From assembly GCA_015978205.1 (NCBI GenBank), contig JADWMM010000027.1, positions 1 to 64,000 on the forward strand: 64,000 bases of DNA, read 5' to 3'. The DNA comes from Alkaliphilus sp. NP8 (lineage in GTDB: Bacteria > Bacillota > Clostridia > Peptostreptococcales > Natronincolaceae). The notes beneath the pieces were generated by a model. The model was not told where the DNA came from, made no database searches, and saw only the letters and a program-made list of their open reading frames with translations. Position 1 is the first letter of the stretch; the number at the start of each line of letters is the position of its first letter. The position numbers were made by a program, and so were the translations under genes. Positions 29,113-38,077 of this stretch are shown here, in pieces.

Positions 29113-29418
29113 GTGGTTAAAAAAGGAAGTTGGGTAATGGTTCACGATATTGTTCTTGAAGCTAATGAACGAAGCACAAACTTACCAGAAGATACTAAAA
29201 AAGTTCCATTAGAAATGTGGGCTAAAGGGTTTTTATTAGAAGATGGACAAATGGGAGATATAGTAGAAATTAAAACCATAACAGATCGTTTAGTTAAAGG
29301 TACTTTACTAGAAGTTAACCCATCATATGACCATAATTTTGGTAAGTTTGTACCAGAAATATTAGAAATAGGAATTAGGCTAAAACACATACTCTGGGGA
29401 GGTGAAGCTAATGAATAA
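29113..29418 (+). CDS. ortA: 2-amino-4-oxopentanoate thiolase, alpha subunit
   Basis: OrtA is the small subunit of the PLP-dependent thiolase that splits 2-amino-4-oxopentanoate with CoA into acetyl-CoA and alanine. The 101-aa product (typical length) starts at GTG behind TAGGAGG. Features such as VMVHDIVLEANERSTNLPEDTKK support the family. Its last codons overlap the start of ortB, so the two subunits are translationally coupled. Confidence 0.92.
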   Translation: MVKKGSWVMVHDIVLEANERSTNLPEDTKKVPLEMWAKGFLLEDGQMGDIVEIKTITDRLVKGTLLEVNPSYDHNFGKFVPEILEIGIRLKHILWGGEANE

Positions 29419-30832
29419 GAATATGAGCTATGATGCAGTTATGGACAGACGTAGTGAAATTATGAAAAAATCTGTAGGAATAGATTATAATGATTTCGAA
29501 TATGAAGGTATGGGGTTCGATTATGAAAGAATGATGAATGAAACAGGATATACTCTAGATGAAATAAGAGAAATTCAAGGTAGTACTGGAGTAGGTAATA
29601 CCCCTTTAATAGAACTTAAGAACTTAACGGCCCTTGCAAGGAAATTTGCATCCAAAGGAAATGGAGCTAGAATATTTATTAAAGATGAGGCTTCTAATCC
29701 ATCTGGCAGCTTTAAGGCTAGAAGAGCGGCTAATGCTGTGTATCATGCCAAAAAGCTAGGATATAAAGGAGTAATTGCAGCAACTAGTGGTAATTATGGA
29801 GCAGCAGTTGCAAGTCAAGCTGCAATGCAAGGCTTAAAATGTATTATCGTACAAGAGTGCTATGATAGTACTGGAAAAGGACAGCCTGAAATTATTGAAA
29901 AAGCTAGAAAATGTGAAGCTTATGGAGCAGAGGTAATTCAGCTTACAGTAGGTCCAGAGCTTTTTTATACATTTTTAAAATTACTTGAAGAGACAGGTTA
30001 TTTTAATGCATCTCTATATACTCCATTTGGAATTGCAGGAGTTGAAACCTTAGGATATGAGCTTGTAGAGCAAATAAGAGAAAGAGAAGGCCGCCACCCT
30101 GATGTCGTAGTTTGTACTAATGCAGGAGGTGGGAACTTAACTGGTACTGCAAGAGGAATAATAAAAGCAGGAGCTAAATATACAAACATAATTGGAGCTA
30201 GTGTTAATTTAAAGGGACTTCATATGGCTAGTGATAAGTTATTTAATAAAAAATCATTTACAACTGGACATACAGGATTTGGAATACCATTTTCAACATG
30301 GCCAGATCGTTCTGATGTTCCACGGTCTGCTGCAAGAGCTTTAAGATATATGGATAGATATGTTCTAGTGAATCAAGGAGAAGTATTTTATATGACAGAA
30401 GCTTTAGCACAGTTAGAAGGTCTTGAAAGAGGACCAGCAGGTAATACATCATTAGCTGCAGCATTTAGTATAGCTCAAGAACTTAAAGAAGATGAGATAA
30501 TAGTTGTCCAAGAAACTGAATATACAGGTGCAGGAAAGCATATTCAGCCACAATTATCATTTGCTAGAGAAAACGGAATAGAAATTTTATTTGGAGATCC
30601 AAAAGAAGAAATACAAGGAGAAAATATAGTTTTGCCATCTCATCCATCTCAGATTAAAGCTGTAGATACAGATTTAAATAAACTTAAAGCCTCGTATATA
30701 AAAAATTGTATAAAAAATACTGGGGCAAAAGAAGCAACCATAGAAGATATTGAATTTTTAATAAAAGAAACCAAATCTTCAAATGAATTTGTGAAAAACA
30801 CATTAGAAAACCTTAATATAAATATTAAATAA
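29411..30832 (+). CDS. ortB: 2-amino-4-oxopentanoate thiolase, beta subunit
   Basis: OrtB is the PLP-binding subunit, related to threonine synthase. The ATG at 29411, behind GGGAGGTG, gives 473 residues and overlaps ortA by 8 nt. A GTG at 29402 is less well placed. The Schiff-base lysine is K102 in NPSGSFKARRA. ATSGNYGAAVA (phosphate cup) and the CTNAGGGNL glycine-rich loop are present. It acts with OrtA to finish ornithine oxidation. Confidence 0.94.
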   Translation: MNKNMSYDAVMDRRSEIMKKSVGIDYNDFEYEGMGFDYERMMNETGYTLDEIREIQGSTGVGNTPLIELKNLTALARKFASKGNGARIFIKDEASNPSGSFKARRAANAVYHAKKLGYKGVIAATSGNYGAAVASQAAMQGLKCIIVQECYDSTGKGQPEIIEKARKCEAYGAEVIQLTVGPELFYTFLKLLEETGYFNASLYTPFGIAGVETLGYELVEQIREREGRHPDVVVCTNAGGGNLTGTARGIIKAGAKYTNIIGASVNLKGLHMASDKLFNKKSFTTGHTGFGIPFSTWPDRSDVPRSAARALRYMDRYVLVNQGEVFYMTEALAQLEGLERGPAGNTSLAAAFSIAQELKEDEIIVVQETEYTGAGKHIQPQLSFARENGIEILFGDPKEEIQGENIVLPSHPSQIKAVDTDLNKLKASYIKNCIKNTGAKEATIEDIEFLIKETKSSNEFVKNTLENLNINIK

Positions 30833-30852
30833 TTAAATTTGGAGGTTCAGAT

Positions 30853-31218
30853 ATGAAAAGAAGCGATGATTTTGAAGTGCGCAGAAAACATTTAGAAAAT
30901 TTAAGTGATAAAGATTTAGAGCAAAAATTTTGGCAGTTATCAGAACAGATAGTAGACCCTTTAATAAATCTTGCTAGAAATAATACAACTCCATCCATTG
31001 AAAGATCAGTATTACTTAGAATGGGATTTTCTAGTTTAGAAGCAAAAGCTATAGTTGAAGGAGTTATGGATAGAGGTTTAATGGGTAAAGGTGCAGGCCA
31101 TGTTGTATATAAAGTTGCAAAAGAAAAAAATATGGGTATAAGAGAAGCTGGTCTGGCTTTAATGGAAGGTAAGTACTGGCAAGATGCAGTTAATGCTTTT
31201 AAAGGAGGTCCTAAGTAA
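30853..31218 (+). CDS. oraS: D-ornithine 4,5-aminomutase, S subunit
   Basis: OraS is the small subunit of the adenosylcobalamin/PLP-dependent aminomutase. The 121-aa product begins with the characteristic MKRSDDFEVRRKHLENLSDKDLEQKFW. It ends with REAGLALMEGKYWQDAVNAFKGG. The stop overlaps the oraE ATG by one base (TAATG). The ribosome binding site is GGAGG. Confidence 0.94.
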   Translation: MKRSDDFEVRRKHLENLSDKDLEQKFWQLSEQIVDPLINLARNNTTPSIERSVLLRMGFSSLEAKAIVEGVMDRGLMGKGAGHVVYKVAKEKNMGIREAGLALMEGKYWQDAVNAFKGGPK

Positions 31219-33425
31219 TGGAATTAAAACATAATGAGAAATTAGATATAAAAAATCTATTACAGGATTTAGATAAGTATAGACCTAAAAGACGTGGATG
31301 GGTTTGGAGAAATGCAGAAGAGAATTTGAAAATGGGACCTTTTGAATATAAAGATGCATCTACTCCATTAGAAAATAGTGTTCCACTTCCTTCTGCAAAA
31401 TACTTTGAAGATATAGATCCTCAGCCAAATAATACTATAACTACAGAAATTGCTTCTGGAAGGTTTGAAGATGATATTAGAAGAATGAGAATGGCGGCTT
31501 GGCATGGTGCAGATCATATTATGGTAATAAGAACTGCAGGTCAAAGTCATTTTGATGGACTAATTGAAGGAACTCCACAAGGTATTGGTGGGATTCCAAT
31601 TACTAGAAAGCAGGTTAGAGCTCAAAGAAAAGCCTTAGATTACATTGAAGAAGAAGTAGGAAGACCTATTAATTACCACTCATATATTAGTGGTGTTGCA
31701 GGTCCTGAAATCGCAGTTATGTTTGCTGAAGAAGGAGTAAATGGAGCTCATCAGGATCCACAGTATAATGTATTATATAGAAATGTTAATATGGTCCGTT
31801 CATTTGTAGATGCAGCAGAAGCAAAACAATTAATGGTTTGGGCCGATATTGCACAGATAGATGGAGCTCATAATGCTAATGCTACTGCTAGAGAAGCATG
31901 GAAGGTTATGCCAGAGTTAATGGTACAACATGCACTAAACTCTATTTATTCTGCAAAGGTAGGAATGAAGAAGGAGAATATATGTTTATCCACAGTACCT
32001 CCTACTGCGCCTCCAGCATCTTCTATGAAATTAGATTTACCATATGCAGTTGCTCTTAGAGAGGTATTTAACGAGTATAAAATGCGAGCTCAAATGAATA
32101 CTAAGTATATAGAGTCTTCTACTAGAGAGGCTACAGTAACCCATGTATTAAATCTTCTTGTTTCAAGACTTACAAGAGCTGAAATTCAATCGACTATTAC
32201 TCCTGATGAAGGTAGAAATGTGCCATGGCATATTTATAATATTGAGGCAGTAGACACTGCTAAACAAGCATTAGTTGGTATGGATGGACTAATGGATATG
32301 ATTGAATTAAAAAATGAAGGATATTTAAGAGACAAATCTAGAGAATTAAAAGAAAGAGCAGTGTTATTCATGGAAGAAGTATTAGAAGTAGGAGGATACT
32401 TCAAAGCAGTTGAAGAAGGTTTTTTCGTAGATTCAGGTCACTACCCTGAAAGAAATGGAGATGGAATAGCTAGAAAGGTTGATGGTGGCATTGGTGCTGG
32501 TACAGTATTTGAAAGAGATGAAGATTATTTTGCACCAGTTACAGGTCACTTTGGATATAACAATATTGAGCAATACAGTAAAGATACTGTAGATCCAGCT
32601 AATTTAATAGATGGAAGTACATTAGAAAAACCAGAAAAAATAATTTTTATAGATGAATTAGATGAAACTGATAATGTTAATGTTAGATTAGATGAAACTA
32701 AAGAAGTAAGAGAAACAAGTAATATTAAGCCAGAAGTAGAGTGGGCAGGAGATGGATATATTATGATGAATTTATTTATGCCTACTACTAAAAGAGTAGC
32801 AGAGTTTGCTGCTATTGAAATGGCTAAAAAGATGGGTCTAGAAGATGTAGAAGTTATTCATAAAGAAATTATGCATCCAGCTGAAGGAACTAGAATAGAG
32901 CTAAAAGGTAAGGTTCCATTTAGTATAGATACAGACTCATTAGTTATTCCTCCAGAGCCAGAAATTATGTCGGAGGATGAAGTAAGAGAAGCTATAGAAG
33001 AAAAGTCTATGAAGGTTGTTGCTGGAACTGTAGGAGAAGATGAGCATTCTGTAGGACTAAGAGAAATAATAGATATTAAACATGGCGGTATAGAAAAATA
33101 TGGTATTGATTGTGAGTATCTTGGAACTTCTGTACCACTTGAAAAATTAGTAGATGCTGCTATAGAAACAAATGCAGATGCTATTTTAGCTTCTACTATA
33201 ATTAGTCACGATGAAATTCATTATAAAAACATGAAACGACTTCATGAGCTATGTATAGAAAAAGGTATTCGTGATAAGGTGATGATTTTATGCGGTGGTA
33301 CTCAGGTTACTCCAGAAATCGCAGTTAAACAAGGTATTGATGCAGGGTTTGGAAGAGGAACAAAGGGTATTCATGTTGCTACATTTTTAGTAAATAAAAG
33401 AGAAGAGATGAAAAATGAAGATTAA
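31218..33425 (+). CDS. oraE: D-ornithine 4,5-aminomutase, E subunit
   Basis: OraE carries the PLP-binding TIM barrel and the B12 domain. It isomerises D-ornithine to 2,4-diaminopentanoate by radical chemistry. The 735-aa product has RRGWVWRNAEENLKMGPF at the N-terminus. A base-off cobalamin motif DxHxxG (D608, H610, G613) starts the C-terminal Rossmann domain, which ends with GTQVTPEIAVKQGIDAGFGRGTKG. It overlaps oraS by 1 nt and the next gene by 11 nt. No B12 riboswitch was recognised. Confidence 0.96.
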   Translation: MELKHNEKLDIKNLLQDLDKYRPKRRGWVWRNAEENLKMGPFEYKDASTPLENSVPLPSAKYFEDIDPQPNNTITTEIASGRFEDDIRRMRMAAWHGADHIMVIRTAGQSHFDGLIEGTPQGIGGIPITRKQVRAQRKALDYIEEEVGRPINYHSYISGVAGPEIAVMFAEEGVNGAHQDPQYNVLYRNVNMVRSFVDAAEAKQLMVWADIAQIDGAHNANATAREAWKVMPELMVQHALNSIYSAKVGMKKENICLSTVPPTAPPASSMKLDLPYAVALREVFNEYKMRAQMNTKYIESSTREATVTHVLNLLVSRLTRAEIQSTITPDEGRNVPWHIYNIEAVDTAKQALVGMDGLMDMIELKNEGYLRDKSRELKERAVLFMEEVLEVGGYFKAVEEGFFVDSGHYPERNGDGIARKVDGGIGAGTVFERDEDYFAPVTGHFGYNNIEQYSKDTVDPANLIDGSTLEKPEKIIFIDELDETDNVNVRLDETKEVRETSNIKPEVEWAGDGYIMMNLFMPTTKRVAEFAAIEMAKKMGLEDVEVIHKEIMHPAEGTRIELKGKVPFSIDTDSLVIPPEPEIMSEDEVREAIEEKSMKVVAGTVGEDEHSVGLREIIDIKHGGIEKYGIDCEYLGTSVPLEKLVDAAIETNADAILASTIISHDEIHYKNMKRLHELCIEKGIRDKVMILCGGTQVTPEIAVKQGIDAGFGRGTKGIHVATFLVNKREEMKNED

Positions 33426-34770
33426 TGTGTTAGTAGCAGAAATAGGGAGCACAACTACTGTTGTTAATGGTTTTAAAGACATTAACACATCCTGCCCAAA
33501 ATTTGTTGGGCAGGGTCAAGCTCCTACTTCAGTTTTAGAAGGAGATGTAAATATAGGTCTCCAAGAAGCTATTGAAGATTTAAGAAAGAATTTGGATGTA
33601 GATAATATAGAGTATGATGAAATGTTAGCTACTAGTAGTGCAGCAGGTGGACTAAAAATGACGGTCCATGGTCTTGTCTACGATATGACAGTAAGAGCGG
33701 CAAAAGAGGCTGCTTTAGGTGCAGGAGCTAATATCCATTTGGTTACAGGGGGAAAGTTAAGAAGAACGGACATTAAGAAGATAAAAGAAGTAAATCCAAA
33801 TATTATTTTAATAGCTGGAGGAGTAGATTATGGAGAAAGAGATACAGCTATATATAATGCAGAATTAATTGCAGACTTAGATTTAGATGTACCTATAATT
33901 TATGCTGGAAATATAGAAAATGTAGAGGAAATAAAAGAAATTTTTGCTCATAAAAAAAATAGGTTATTTATAGTTGAAAATGTATATCCTAAGATTGATG
34001 TGTTAAATATAGAACCTACGAGAAAAGCAATACAAAATGTTTTTGAAGAGCATATTATACATGCTCCAGGAATGCAAAAGGTAAAGGAAATAGTAACAGG
34101 CCCAATAATTCCAACACCTGGTGCTGTAATGGAAGCCTCTATGCTTTTTAAGGAAAATTTTGAGGACTCTATAACTTTAGATGTGGGAGGAGCTACTACA
34201 GATCTACATTCAGTAACAGAAGGTAGTGAGGAAATAAATCGTATTTTAATAAGTCCAGAGCCAATAGCTAAGCGAACAGTTGAAGGAGATTTAGGACTTT
34301 ATGTCAATATGGAAAATGTAACCCAAATAGCAGGTGTAGATAATCTAAATAAAGAATTAAAATTAGATGTAGAAAAGCTACTAAAAAATAAAAAGCCTAT
34401 ACCACAAACTAAAGAAGAAGTAAAATTTGTAGAAAGATTAACCTTAGAAGCAGTATTAGTTGCCTTACAAAGACATGTAGGAAAAATAAGAAATCTATAT
34501 GGGCCAGGCGGTAAAACTACTGTTGCAGAAGGTAAGGATCTATCTAACGTAAAATATGTTATAGGTACTGGTGGAGCCCTAACACGTCTTCCAAACAATG
34601 TAAATATTTTAAATGAAGCTATTAAAAGAAATAGTTCTCAGCTTTTATTACCTAAAGAAGAAGTAAAAATACTAATAGATAAGGATTATATTATGGCATC
34701 TTTAGGTGTGCTTTCAAAACGATATCCTAAGGCAGCACTTTATTTAATGAAACAAAGTCTAGATATTTAA
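33415..34770 (+). CDS. MutL/GlmL-family protein, putative aminomutase reactivase
   Basis: The 451-aa protein has actin/HSP70-like nucleotide-binding motifs: AEIGSTTTVVNGF at the N-terminus and LDVGGATTDLHSV in the middle. GTGGALTRLPNN follows near the C-terminus. This matches the MutL/GlmL family named from glutamate mutase operons, not DNA-repair MutL. It overlaps oraE by 11 nt and precedes orr. ATPases of related fold reactivate B12 enzymes by cofactor exchange, so a role in maintaining OraSE is a reasonable inference. It is not demonstrated here. Confidence 0.88.
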   Translation: MKINVLVAEIGSTTTVVNGFKDINTSCPKFVGQGQAPTSVLEGDVNIGLQEAIEDLRKNLDVDNIEYDEMLATSSAAGGLKMTVHGLVYDMTVRAAKEAALGAGANIHLVTGGKLRRTDIKKIKEVNPNIILIAGGVDYGERDTAIYNAELIADLDLDVPIIYAGNIENVEEIKEIFAHKKNRLFIVENVYPKIDVLNIEPTRKAIQNVFEEHIIHAPGMQKVKEIVTGPIIPTPGAVMEASMLFKENFEDSITLDVGGATTDLHSVTEGSEEINRILISPEPIAKRTVEGDLGLYVNMENVTQIAGVDNLNKELKLDVEKLLKNKKPIPQTKEEVKFVERLTLEAVLVALQRHVGKIRNLYGPGGKTTVAEGKDLSNVKYVIGTGGALTRLPNNVNILNEAIKRNSSQLLLPKEEVKILIDKDYIMASLGVLSKRYPKAALYLMKQSLDI

Positions 34771-34783
34771 TAGAGGTGATTAC

Positions 34784-35848
34784 ATGAACCCAAGAATAAA
34801 TATAGATTTAAATAAGCTTAAGCATAATACAAAACTATTATGTGATAAGTGCAAAGAAAATGGAATACAAATTGCAGCTGTAACTAAAGCTTTTTGTGGG
34901 AATCCAGATATTGCTAAAGCTTATATAGATTGTGGTGTAACATATTTGGCAGATTCTAGAATTGAAAATTTGAAAAAGTTAAATAGTTTACCTACAGAAA
35001 AAATGCTATTAAGATTACCTATGATAAGCAATGCAAAGGAAGTAGTTAGATATGCAGATATTAGCTTAAATTCAGAAATAGAAACTATAATAGCTTTAAA
35101 TGATGCTGCTAAATCTCTTGATAAGATACATAAAGTTATTATAATGATAGATTTAGGAGATTTAAGAGAAGGTTTTTTTGATAATAAGAACTTAAAAGAA
35201 GCTTTATCAAAGCTAAAAAAACTTAAAAATATAAAAATTGTAGGTGTAGGATCTAACCTTACATGTTATGGCGGGGTTATTCCAAGTGAAGCTAACTTAG
35301 GAAAATTAGTACAGTATAGTGAAACTATAGAAAATATATTAAATACTAAACTTGAAATAATTAGTGGAGGTAATTCGAGTAGTATTTATTTATTAGAAGA
35401 AAATAGAATGCCACAAAAAATCAATAATCTGCGTTTAGGTGAATCAATATTGTTAGGTAGAGAGTCTGCTTATGGAAAACATATAAAAAACACTTTTGGA
35501 GATGTATTCCAATTAGTAGCTGAAGTTATAGAGGTTAAACACAAACCTACAGTTCCAATAGGTGAAATAGGTATGGATGCCTTCGGTAATACACCAGAAT
35601 TTGAAGATAAAGGTATAAGAAAAAGAGCTATTTTAGCAGTAGGTAGACAGGATTTTGGAGATAACGACATAAAACCAGTAGAAGAAAGTATTGAGATTAT
35701 AGGTGCAAGTAGTGACCATTTAATTATTGATATTACTAAATGTGACAGTGATTATAAAGTTGGAGATGAAATAACTTTTAATATTGCATATGGTTCGCTT
35801 TTATCTCTAATGACAAGTGAGTATATTTATAAAAATATAACTCATTAA
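34784..35848 (+). CDS. orr: Ornithine racemase
   Basis: Orr supplies D-ornithine for OraSE from L-ornithine. The 354-aa PLP protein is of the fold-type III alanine-racemase type. The Schiff-base lysine is K35 in AAVTKAFCGNP, and ISGGNSSSIYLL lies in the phosphate-binding region. The related YhfX/alanine racemase families are alternatives. The context (last gene of ord-ortAB-oraSE) decides for ornithine racemase. The ribosome binding site is AGAGGTG. A terminator follows. Confidence 0.92.
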   Translation: MNPRINIDLNKLKHNTKLLCDKCKENGIQIAAVTKAFCGNPDIAKAYIDCGVTYLADSRIENLKKLNSLPTEKMLLRLPMISNAKEVVRYADISLNSEIETIIALNDAAKSLDKIHKVIIMIDLGDLREGFFDNKNLKEALSKLKKLKNIKIVGVGSNLTCYGGVIPSEANLGKLVQYSETIENILNTKLEIISGGNSSSIYLLEENRMPQKINNLRLGESILLGRESAYGKHIKNTFGDVFQLVAEVIEVKHKPTVPIGEIGMDAFGNTPEFEDKGIRKRAILAVGRQDFGDNDIKPVEESIEIIGASSDHLIIDITKCDSDYKVGDEITFNIAYGSLLSLMTSEYIYKNITH

Positions 35849-35898
35849 ATTTTAATATAGAAAGTAATTATATGTAGTTAGTTTTATCTATATGCCGT

Positions 35899-35931
35899 AA
35901 AAGAGTTAGAGAATTCTCTAACTCTTTTTTT
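35899..35931 (+). terminator. Terminator of the ornithine operon
   Basis: AAAAGAGTTAGAGAATTCTC and its continuation form a perfect palindromic hairpin at 35899-35926, centred on GAATTC. A T-run follows. Confidence 0.9.
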
Positions 35932-36168
35932 ATATATAAATAATTTATACAAGATGATATTTGTATTGAAAAATTTAATTTGATAAAAGAAAGTTTGTAC
36001 ACTATAATAATTATGCTAAGTTGTGCTAAGCATAATTATAATTTAGATAGAAATGAACAAATTACATAATTATATTAATAATGTTAAAATAAAGAAGGCA
36101 ACATTAGTTTAAATACTAGGTTGTCTTCTTGTTATAGTAAATAGACTTAAAAAGGAGACTAGGTTCGT
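35932..36168. repeat. Intergenic region with two hairpins upstream of the CDP-alcohol transferase
   Basis: ATAATTATGCT (36007-36017) and AGCATAATTAT (36029-36039) form an 11-bp inverted repeat whose loop repeats part of the arm (TGCTAAG). AAGAAGGCAAC (36092-36102) pairs with GTTGTCTTCTT (36120-36130), with one G-U pair, in the probable leader. A possible promoter is TTACAT/TAAAAT (36062-36067/36085-36090). No gene is seen. Confidence 0.5.
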
Positions 36169-36756
36169 ATGATTGATACTAAATTAAGAGGAGCAATGCA
36201 ACCATATTTTAATAATATAGGATATGTGTTTTTAAAATGTGGATTAAAACCAAATGTAATTACTTTAATTGGATTTGTAATCGGAATTTTATCAGGATTA
36301 TTTACAAGTTTTGATATGAGATTTTTAGCTTTTATAGCTTTATGGATTTCGGGGTTATTAGACGTAATTGATGGAACTGTAGCTAGACTTTCGAACAATT
36401 CATCACAGAAAGGTGCTTTTATGGATTTAATATTTGATAGAATGGTGGAGGCTACATTTATACTAGGATTTACTTTTTTAATGCCAGAAGGTTATTTATC
36501 ATATATTTTATTTTTAATATCTGTAATTTTTAATTTTTCTACTTTTATGGTTGCAGGTTCATTGTTTAAAAATGCAGGAGCAAAAAGTATGCACTATGAT
36601 ATAGGTTTAATTGAAAGAACCGAGACTTTTATAGTATTTTCAATGATGCTTTTTATCAAAGATTACTCATTTTATATTTTAACTGTATTTAGCATTTTAA
36701 TTATATTTACTGGAATTATTAGATTTATTCGTATTATGAAATATGTTACAGAGTAA
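36169..36756 (+). CDS. CDP-alcohol phosphatidyltransferase family protein
   Basis: The 195-aa integral membrane enzyme has the complete CDP-OH-P motif. D65, D68-G69, A72-R73, G82, D86 and D90 are all present with canonical spacing, so it should be active. About six transmembrane helices are seen. The family includes PgsA, PssA and archaetidylinositol-phosphate synthases, and the alcohol acceptor cannot be read from sequence. The ribosome binding site is AAAGGAGA. Confidence 0.88.
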   Translation: MIDTKLRGAMQPYFNNIGYVFLKCGLKPNVITLIGFVIGILSGLFTSFDMRFLAFIALWISGLLDVIDGTVARLSNNSSQKGAFMDLIFDRMVEATFILGFTFLMPEGYLSYILFLISVIFNFSTFMVAGSLFKNAGAKSMHYDIGLIERTETFIVFSMMLFIKDYSFYILTVFSILIIFTGIIRFIRIMKYVTE

Positions 36757-36796
36757 TATAATAGTTACGTTAATATGGATGCACTTTTATGTAATA

Positions 36797-36843
36797 AAAA
36801 TATCCTTTCCAAAATAGTAATTTAAAATAGGGAGGGATATTTT
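36797..36843 (+). promoter_or_regulatory. Hairpin sequestering the ribosome binding site of the next gene
   Basis: AAAATATCCTTTCC (36797-36810) pairs over all 14 positions (two G-U) with GGGAGGGATATTTT (36830-36843), leaving a 19-nt loop. The 3' arm contains the whole Shine-Dalgarno GGGAGGG, 8 nt before the ATG at 36845. It could act as a terminator for the upstream gene or as a translational switch. Confidence 0.6.
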
Positions 36844-36844
36844 C

Positions 36845-37978
36845 ATGAAAAATATAAATCTTAAAATAAAAGAAGAAGTTTACAATAAATTAGAAGAAAA
36901 AGCAGCTAAAAGGAACTTAGATATAGAAAGCTATATATGCAAAATACTTGAAGTATATAATGATGGTATTTATTCAAAAAAATATATAGAAGAAAAAGTA
37001 AAGAAACCACTTAATGATATACTTTCTAATTTGAAAATTTTAAGCAATGATGATAATAACAATAAAATTAAATCTAGTAATTCTAATTCTAATAATATTA
37101 ATTTAAAATTCATTCCATTAAAAGAATACAATAAATCTTTACCACAAAAGTTAAATGATGTTATAAATTATTATAAAAATAAAAATTGGTATGATGATTC
37201 AACTTTTTATCTGGTTACAGATAAAAAACGGGTTTTAGGATATTTAGGTTTAAATATTTTCGAAGAAGACCCTCCTTACGGTAAATATGTATTTATTTAC
37301 GCTTTAAATTTATATAAGGATTATCAAAATATAAGGAACTTAAAGTATATTGTAAGCTTTATCCAATCTATTGCTAGAAAATTTAAGTGTTATAGTATGG
37401 ATGTTTTATCTAAAAACTGTAACATTACTGAAAGTAAATTAAAAAATTTAGGTTTTTTAGATTTTATAGAAGAAGACATAATTAAAATTCATGAAGAAAA
37501 AAATGAAATAGGTTCTGATTTTATAAAAAAAGAGCAAATATGTATTCAAGATTTAATGGAATTTAAACCTATTTGTAGGGCAGAGCCTTTAAAATGTTTA
37601 TATAATAAATGGCAGGATGAAGAAAGTGTAAAGAACATTAAAGATATTAAACCAAAAAAACATATATTAAAAGCTTATAAAGTTTTGTATAACTTTGAAA
37701 ATAATAAAATAGAATTTGTGTATGTAGAACAAAAAGAAAGGATAAATAGTAATAAGTATGATAGATATACTATACTTGTAAAATCTGATTATTTGTATGA
37801 TGATGATTATATAGTTCAAGCTTTTAACATCTTAAATTATCTTATATATAAAGAAAACGTTAATACTATTTACCCTATAGTTTCTATACCGAGATACCTT
37901 TCTAAAAATATTCATTATTATAGTGAAGAAAAAATATTATATTCAGATATCAGACTAAGAAAAAATAAAATAAACTGA
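36845..37978 (+). CDS. Lineage-specific protein with GNAT-like central domain
   Basis: I do not recognise this 377-aa protein as a named family. Residues 1-45 (MKNINLKIKEEVYNKLEEKAAKRNLDIESYI region) resemble a ribbon-helix-helix or short helical DNA-binding segment. Asn/Ser-rich linker residues (about 72-88) follow. From about 90 to 210 an acetyltransferase-like (GNAT) pattern is visible, with RVLGYLGLNIFEEDPP and a GFLDFIEEDIIKIH end. The C-terminal half is lysine-rich and unassigned. There are no transmembrane segments. Its ribosome binding site is buried in a hairpin. Confidence 0.6.
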   Translation: MKNINLKIKEEVYNKLEEKAAKRNLDIESYICKILEVYNDGIYSKKYIEEKVKKPLNDILSNLKILSNDDNNNKIKSSNSNSNNINLKFIPLKEYNKSLPQKLNDVINYYKNKNWYDDSTFYLVTDKKRVLGYLGLNIFEEDPPYGKYVFIYALNLYKDYQNIRNLKYIVSFIQSIARKFKCYSMDVLSKNCNITESKLKNLGFLDFIEEDIIKIHEEKNEIGSDFIKKEQICIQDLMEFKPICRAEPLKCLYNKWQDEESVKNIKDIKPKKHILKAYKVLYNFENNKIEFVYVEQKERINSNKYDRYTILVKSDYLYDDDYIVQAFNILNYLIYKENVNTIYPIVSIPRYLSKNIHYYSEEKILYSDIRLRKNKIN

Positions 37979-38010
37979 TATAAATTTATTATAAAAATAT
38001 GCTTATAAAA

Positions 38011-38056
38011 GAAGAAGCAAAGGATATTGAAAGTTTTCAATATCCTTTGCTTTTTT
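38011..38056. terminator. Bidirectional terminator
   Basis: A long perfect stem (38015-38032 with the complement ending near 38052) around AAGCAAAGGATATTGAAA is flanked by A and T runs. It serves the converging genes ending at 37978 and 38078. Confidence 0.88.
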
Positions 38057-38077
38057 ATCTAATCTTATTTTATTTAA

